Positions 6,917 through 8,913 of a stretch of 8,913 bases of DNA are shown one piece after another. A model generated the notes under the pieces. It ran no database searches, was not told where the DNA came from, and was given only the letters and a program-made list of their open reading frames with translations. Source of the stretch: Holosporaceae bacterium (GTDB lineage: Bacteria; Pseudomonadota; Alphaproteobacteria; UBA3830); contig JAISCG010000085.1 in the NCBI GenBank assembly GCA_031265715.1, positions 1 to 8,913 of the forward strand, written 5' to 3'. A program made the position numbers and the translations under genes. Within the stretch, counting starts at the first letter, position 1; each line of letters starts with the position of its first letter.

Positions 6917-7452
6917 GTAAAGAAAATAAAACTCGTTGGTCTGATACAAAACGTAATTTATCGAAATTATCCCCGGAAGATTTGATGAAGTTGGTGTCTG
7001 AGCTATACGCATTATCACCACAAAATAAGGATTTTTTAGATGCAAAATTTATTCGCGGTGATGATATTTTGGAAAGATATCGAAATCAGATTAAAGAATA
7101 CATAGCTCCGACAGAACCTTGGAAATATGATATTCAAGTCAGCAAAGCTAAAAAAATCCTGAGTCTGTATAAAAAAGCAACCGGGGATGATGTCGGTTTA
7201 CCGGATTTGATGATATCCTATGCCGAATACGGCGCGGATTTTACCGCACAATACGGAATTTCCTATGGTGATAACGAGCCGTATCTTTGCTCATTGACTG
7301 TTGTTTTTAAGGATGCGGTTAGGATGGTTCGTAAACTCGGTTTGGAAAAAAATCATCCGCTGTTTATGAAATTGATCAGTGTATCCAAAAAAATGGTTGA
7401 TGCACATATTGTGGAAGAAGAAGAGCTTGGTGAAATTTTTAACAATTTATAA
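6913..7452 (+). CDS. DUF6155-like protein
   Basis: A 179-aa cytosolic product. The start is GTG at 6913, overlapping the previous stop (GTGA) with AGGA at 6902-6905 seven bases upstream. Later ATG starts would delete the conserved N-terminus. The pattern LSKLSPEDLMKLVSELY (16-32), then QNKDFLDAKF (37-46), a basic Tyr-rich helix, LPDLMISYAEYGADFTAQYG (96-115), and a final segment with SL...FKDA is what I associate with DUF6155: a short N-terminal helix-hairpin followed by a helical body with an E.G..F...YG motif. The name is from memory and not from a search. Function of the family is unknown. It sits in the middle of an operon, 13 bp before the DUF6880-like gene. No membrane segment or catalytic motif is evident. 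Confidence 0.8.
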   Translation: MSKENKTRWSDTKRNLSKLSPEDLMKLVSELYALSPQNKDFLDAKFIRGDDILERYRNQIKEYIAPTEPWKYDIQVSKAKKILSLYKKATGDDVGLPDLMISYAEYGADFTAQYGISYGDNEPYLCSLTVVFKDAVRMVRKLGLEKNHPLFMKLISVSKKMVDAHIVEEEELGEIFNNL

Positions 7453-7465
7453 AAATAGGTGAAAA

Positions 7466-8818
7466 ATGACAAATGAAGATGTAAAAGATGAAGTTTCCGC
7501 AATCAAAAAAGAGATATCTTCTCTGAAGAGATCTTCTCGTTTTATTGATTATTACAAAGCCCGCGATTTTTTCCGTTACTTGTATGGTATCAGAGATTCC
7601 ATTGTGGATTTATCAAAAAAACATCCGAAAGAGGCGTTTATTTTGATGAAAAAATTTGTGGAAAGTCATGAATCTGTTATGGACAGATGCGACGACAGCG
7701 ACGGGATTATCTCCGAATCCTACGTTGATGCATGTGATGAATTCGGAGAAATCGGAAAATTGGCCGATGTCTCTATTGACGAAGCCGTAGATCTTGTTTT
7801 TGAGATGTTTACAGAAAATTCATACGGAATGTACGACCACGTGATACGTAGTTTCAAAGATGTTTTGAAAAATGACGGATTGGAACTACTCAAATCAAGA
7901 TTTCTGTCGCGATTGTCTGAAAGTGAAATAGAAGCGCAGACAGCTGAAAAGAAAAAATACCTCGATTCGCAAAGAATGATGGATTTTAAAACCAGAAAAG
8001 TAATCACTTTCTCGTTGGAAGATTGCAAAGAAAAAGTAATTAAAGATATATCTCGCAATATCGAAAATGGGCTTCGTGAAATCGCCGATTGTCGCAGCGA
8101 CGTTGATGCATATATACAAGCCTGCGTTTTTCCTAAAACATCATATAATTATGACGATTTTCGTGATTCCGATAAAAAAAGAATAGCATCCCGTTTACTT
8201 AACCAAAAAAGGGCGTCGGAAGTGCTTGAATGGCTGAATGAAATGGAGGAAGATTCCTGGGATTCCGAACCGATAAAACTCAGGATCGCTGCACTGGAAT
8301 TGCTGAATAGAACAGAAGAGGCGCAGCAGGAACGTATCTCATGGTTTAATTTAACGCTGAGTCACTCGATTTTCAGAGAAATTATGGAGCACGCCACGCC
8401 CCAATTTCGGGAAGAATTTCAAAAAGAAGCAATCAAAACGATTTTTAACTCCGATAGAGTCTCCACTGCGCTGGATTTTTTTGTGCAGAGGAAATTTATC
8501 GATGAGTGTTCAATATTGGTTCAATCTAAAGTAGATTCATTGTCGGAGGAAAGTTATTATTCGGTCAGACCGGCTGCAAAAATGTTACGGGATAAACATC
8601 CGCTGAGTGCAACTCTTTTATACAGAAAAATGATAGACTGCATCGCGGGTAAAGGGGAGTCAAAGTACTACGACTATGCTGTAAAGGATTTGCTAACTTG
8701 TGAAGAATTGAGCAAAAAAATAGACGACTATAAATGTTTTAAATCTCATGGAGAATATTTTGCGGATTTTCAAGAAAAACATAAAAGGAAATCTGAGACC
8801 GAGGAAGATATTGTGTAA
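7466..8818 (+). CDS. DUF6880-like protein, C-terminus probably truncated by IS256-type insertion
   Basis: A 450-aa cytosolic, mostly helical product. AGGTG at 7457-7461 precedes the ATG. Residues 24-80 read SRFIDYYKARDF..., then PKEAFILMKKF and CDDSDGII, followed by NSYGMYDHVI at 118-127. This S.F.D...A..FA...D and DDSDG pattern is what I recall for DUF6880, sometimes found with SWIM zinc-finger proteins; none is seen here. The rest (about 170-440) looks like helical TPR-like pairs (LEWLNEMEEDSW..., ALELLNRTEEAQQER). The end HGEYFADFQEKHKRKS is the usual family tail, but where relatives go on to a short aromatic end the sequence switches to ETEEDIV and stops. That stop (TAA 8816-8818) lies inside the GTGTAAA motif of the putative IS256 end, so the last few native residues appear replaced. 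The protein may still fold. Function unknown. Confidence 0.82.
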   Translation: MTNEDVKDEVSAIKKEISSLKRSSRFIDYYKARDFFRYLYGIRDSIVDLSKKHPKEAFILMKKFVESHESVMDRCDDSDGIISESYVDACDEFGEIGKLADVSIDEAVDLVFEMFTENSYGMYDHVIRSFKDVLKNDGLELLKSRFLSRLSESEIEAQTAEKKKYLDSQRMMDFKTRKVITFSLEDCKEKVIKDISRNIENGLREIADCRSDVDAYIQACVFPKTSYNYDDFRDSDKKRIASRLLNQKRASEVLEWLNEMEEDSWDSEPIKLRIAALELLNRTEEAQQERISWFNLTLSHSIFREIMEHATPQFREEFQKEAIKTIFNSDRVSTALDFFVQRKFIDECSILVQSKVDSLSEESYYSVRPAAKMLRDKHPLSATLLYRKMIDCIAGKGESKYYDYAVKDLLTCEELSKKIDDYKCFKSHGEYFADFQEKHKRKSETEEDIV

Positions 8819-8913
8819 AGAGCCGAAACGCCCATACTCAAACAGCTTTTCCGGTCAGCTTTTCAGCGAACAGGATCGTCAGTTGCGAGTAGATTGTACC
8901 CCAATCCTGAACT
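8795..8913 (-). mobile_element. end of an IS256-family insertion sequence (extends off right edge)
   Basis: The DNA from about 8795 starts with GA, has 18 bases, then GTGTAAAG at 8813-8820. From memory the IS256 terminal repeat also has 18 bases starting with GA followed by GTGTAAAA, so both motif and spacing agree. About 25 bp inside this lies the stop codon of a transposase on the minus strand, the arrangement expected at the 3' end of an IS256-type element. The exact boundary (8793-8796) is an estimate. The second end and the target duplication lie outside the window. Confidence 0.55.
8838..8913 (-). CDS. IS256-family (mutator-type) transposase, C-terminal fragment
   Basis: Reading leftwards from the window edge, an open frame of 24 codons ends at TGA (8838-8840). 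It reads VQDWGTIYSQLTILFAEKL followed by TGKAV. A final Trp-x-x-x-x-x-Q-L-x-I-x-F segment ending in a short basic stretch is the usual C-terminal tail of IS256-type DDE transposases, where W.....QL.I.F..R closes the protein. The catalytic core lies outside the window. The fragment is too short for certainty; the IS256-like DNA end next to it is the main support. Transcription converges on the DUF6880-like gene. Confidence 0.55.
   Translation of the reverse strand, partial: VQDWGTIYSQLTILFAEKLTGKAV

Noticed and set aside
1..8913. Composite transposon made by the two flanking insertion sequences
   Set aside because: The left fragment looks IS630-type and the right one IS256-type; different families do not mobilise a shared segment as a composite element.

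Overview
The window is AT-rich bacterial DNA using the standard code (TGA, TAA and ATG/GTG all behave normally). It carries a giant secreted ankyrin-repeat protein, and fragments of two unrelated insertion sequences cut off by the window edges. This combination is typical of intracellular or host-associated bacteria such as Rickettsiales/Holosporales-type alphaproteobacteria, amoeba symbionts or Legionella-like organisms. I cannot fix the taxon; an alphaproteobacterial symbiont is a guess.

Layout. Bases 1-106 (minus) are the first 35 codons of an IS630-type transposase that runs off the left edge. Bases 120-563 (minus) encode a 147-aa exported protein of unknown function whose 3' end lies close to, and may be partly supplied by, the IS630 end. 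About 210 bp of very AT-rich DNA separates it from the divergent main gene. Bases 774-6164 (plus) encode a 1796-aa protein with a Sec signal peptide, an N-terminal domain holding a zinc-protease motif HELTH (residues 269-273), and about 34 ankyrin repeats filling residues ~593-1796. The repeat DNA is hierarchical: single ankyrins, a four-ankyrin super-repeat of about 420 bp present three times, a 117-bp near-identical tandem duplication inside the second super-repeat, and a 105-bp tandem array near the 3' end. A nested hairpin with a T-run (6178-6232) ends this unit.

From 6362 to 8818 (plus) there is a compact three-gene operon joined by a 4-bp start/stop overlap and a 13-bp gap: a 184-aa protein, a 179-aa DUF6155-like protein and a 450-aa DUF6880-like protein. 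The 184-aa protein lines up residue for residue with the N-terminal third of the 450-aa protein, so the operon seems to hold a full-length member and a stand-alone N-domain relative. The functions of these families are unknown. The last gene ends inside what looks like the terminal inverted repeat of an IS256-family element, whose transposase C-terminus (8838-8913, minus) leads off the right edge.

Working together: the exported HExxH-ankyrin protein is best read as a candidate host-directed effector or toxin, with the small divergent exported protein as a possible partner. The downstream operon is cytosolic (no signal peptides), is separated from the ankyrin gene by a terminator, and is probably functionally independent. 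The whole segment looks like an accessory region bounded by insertion sequences.
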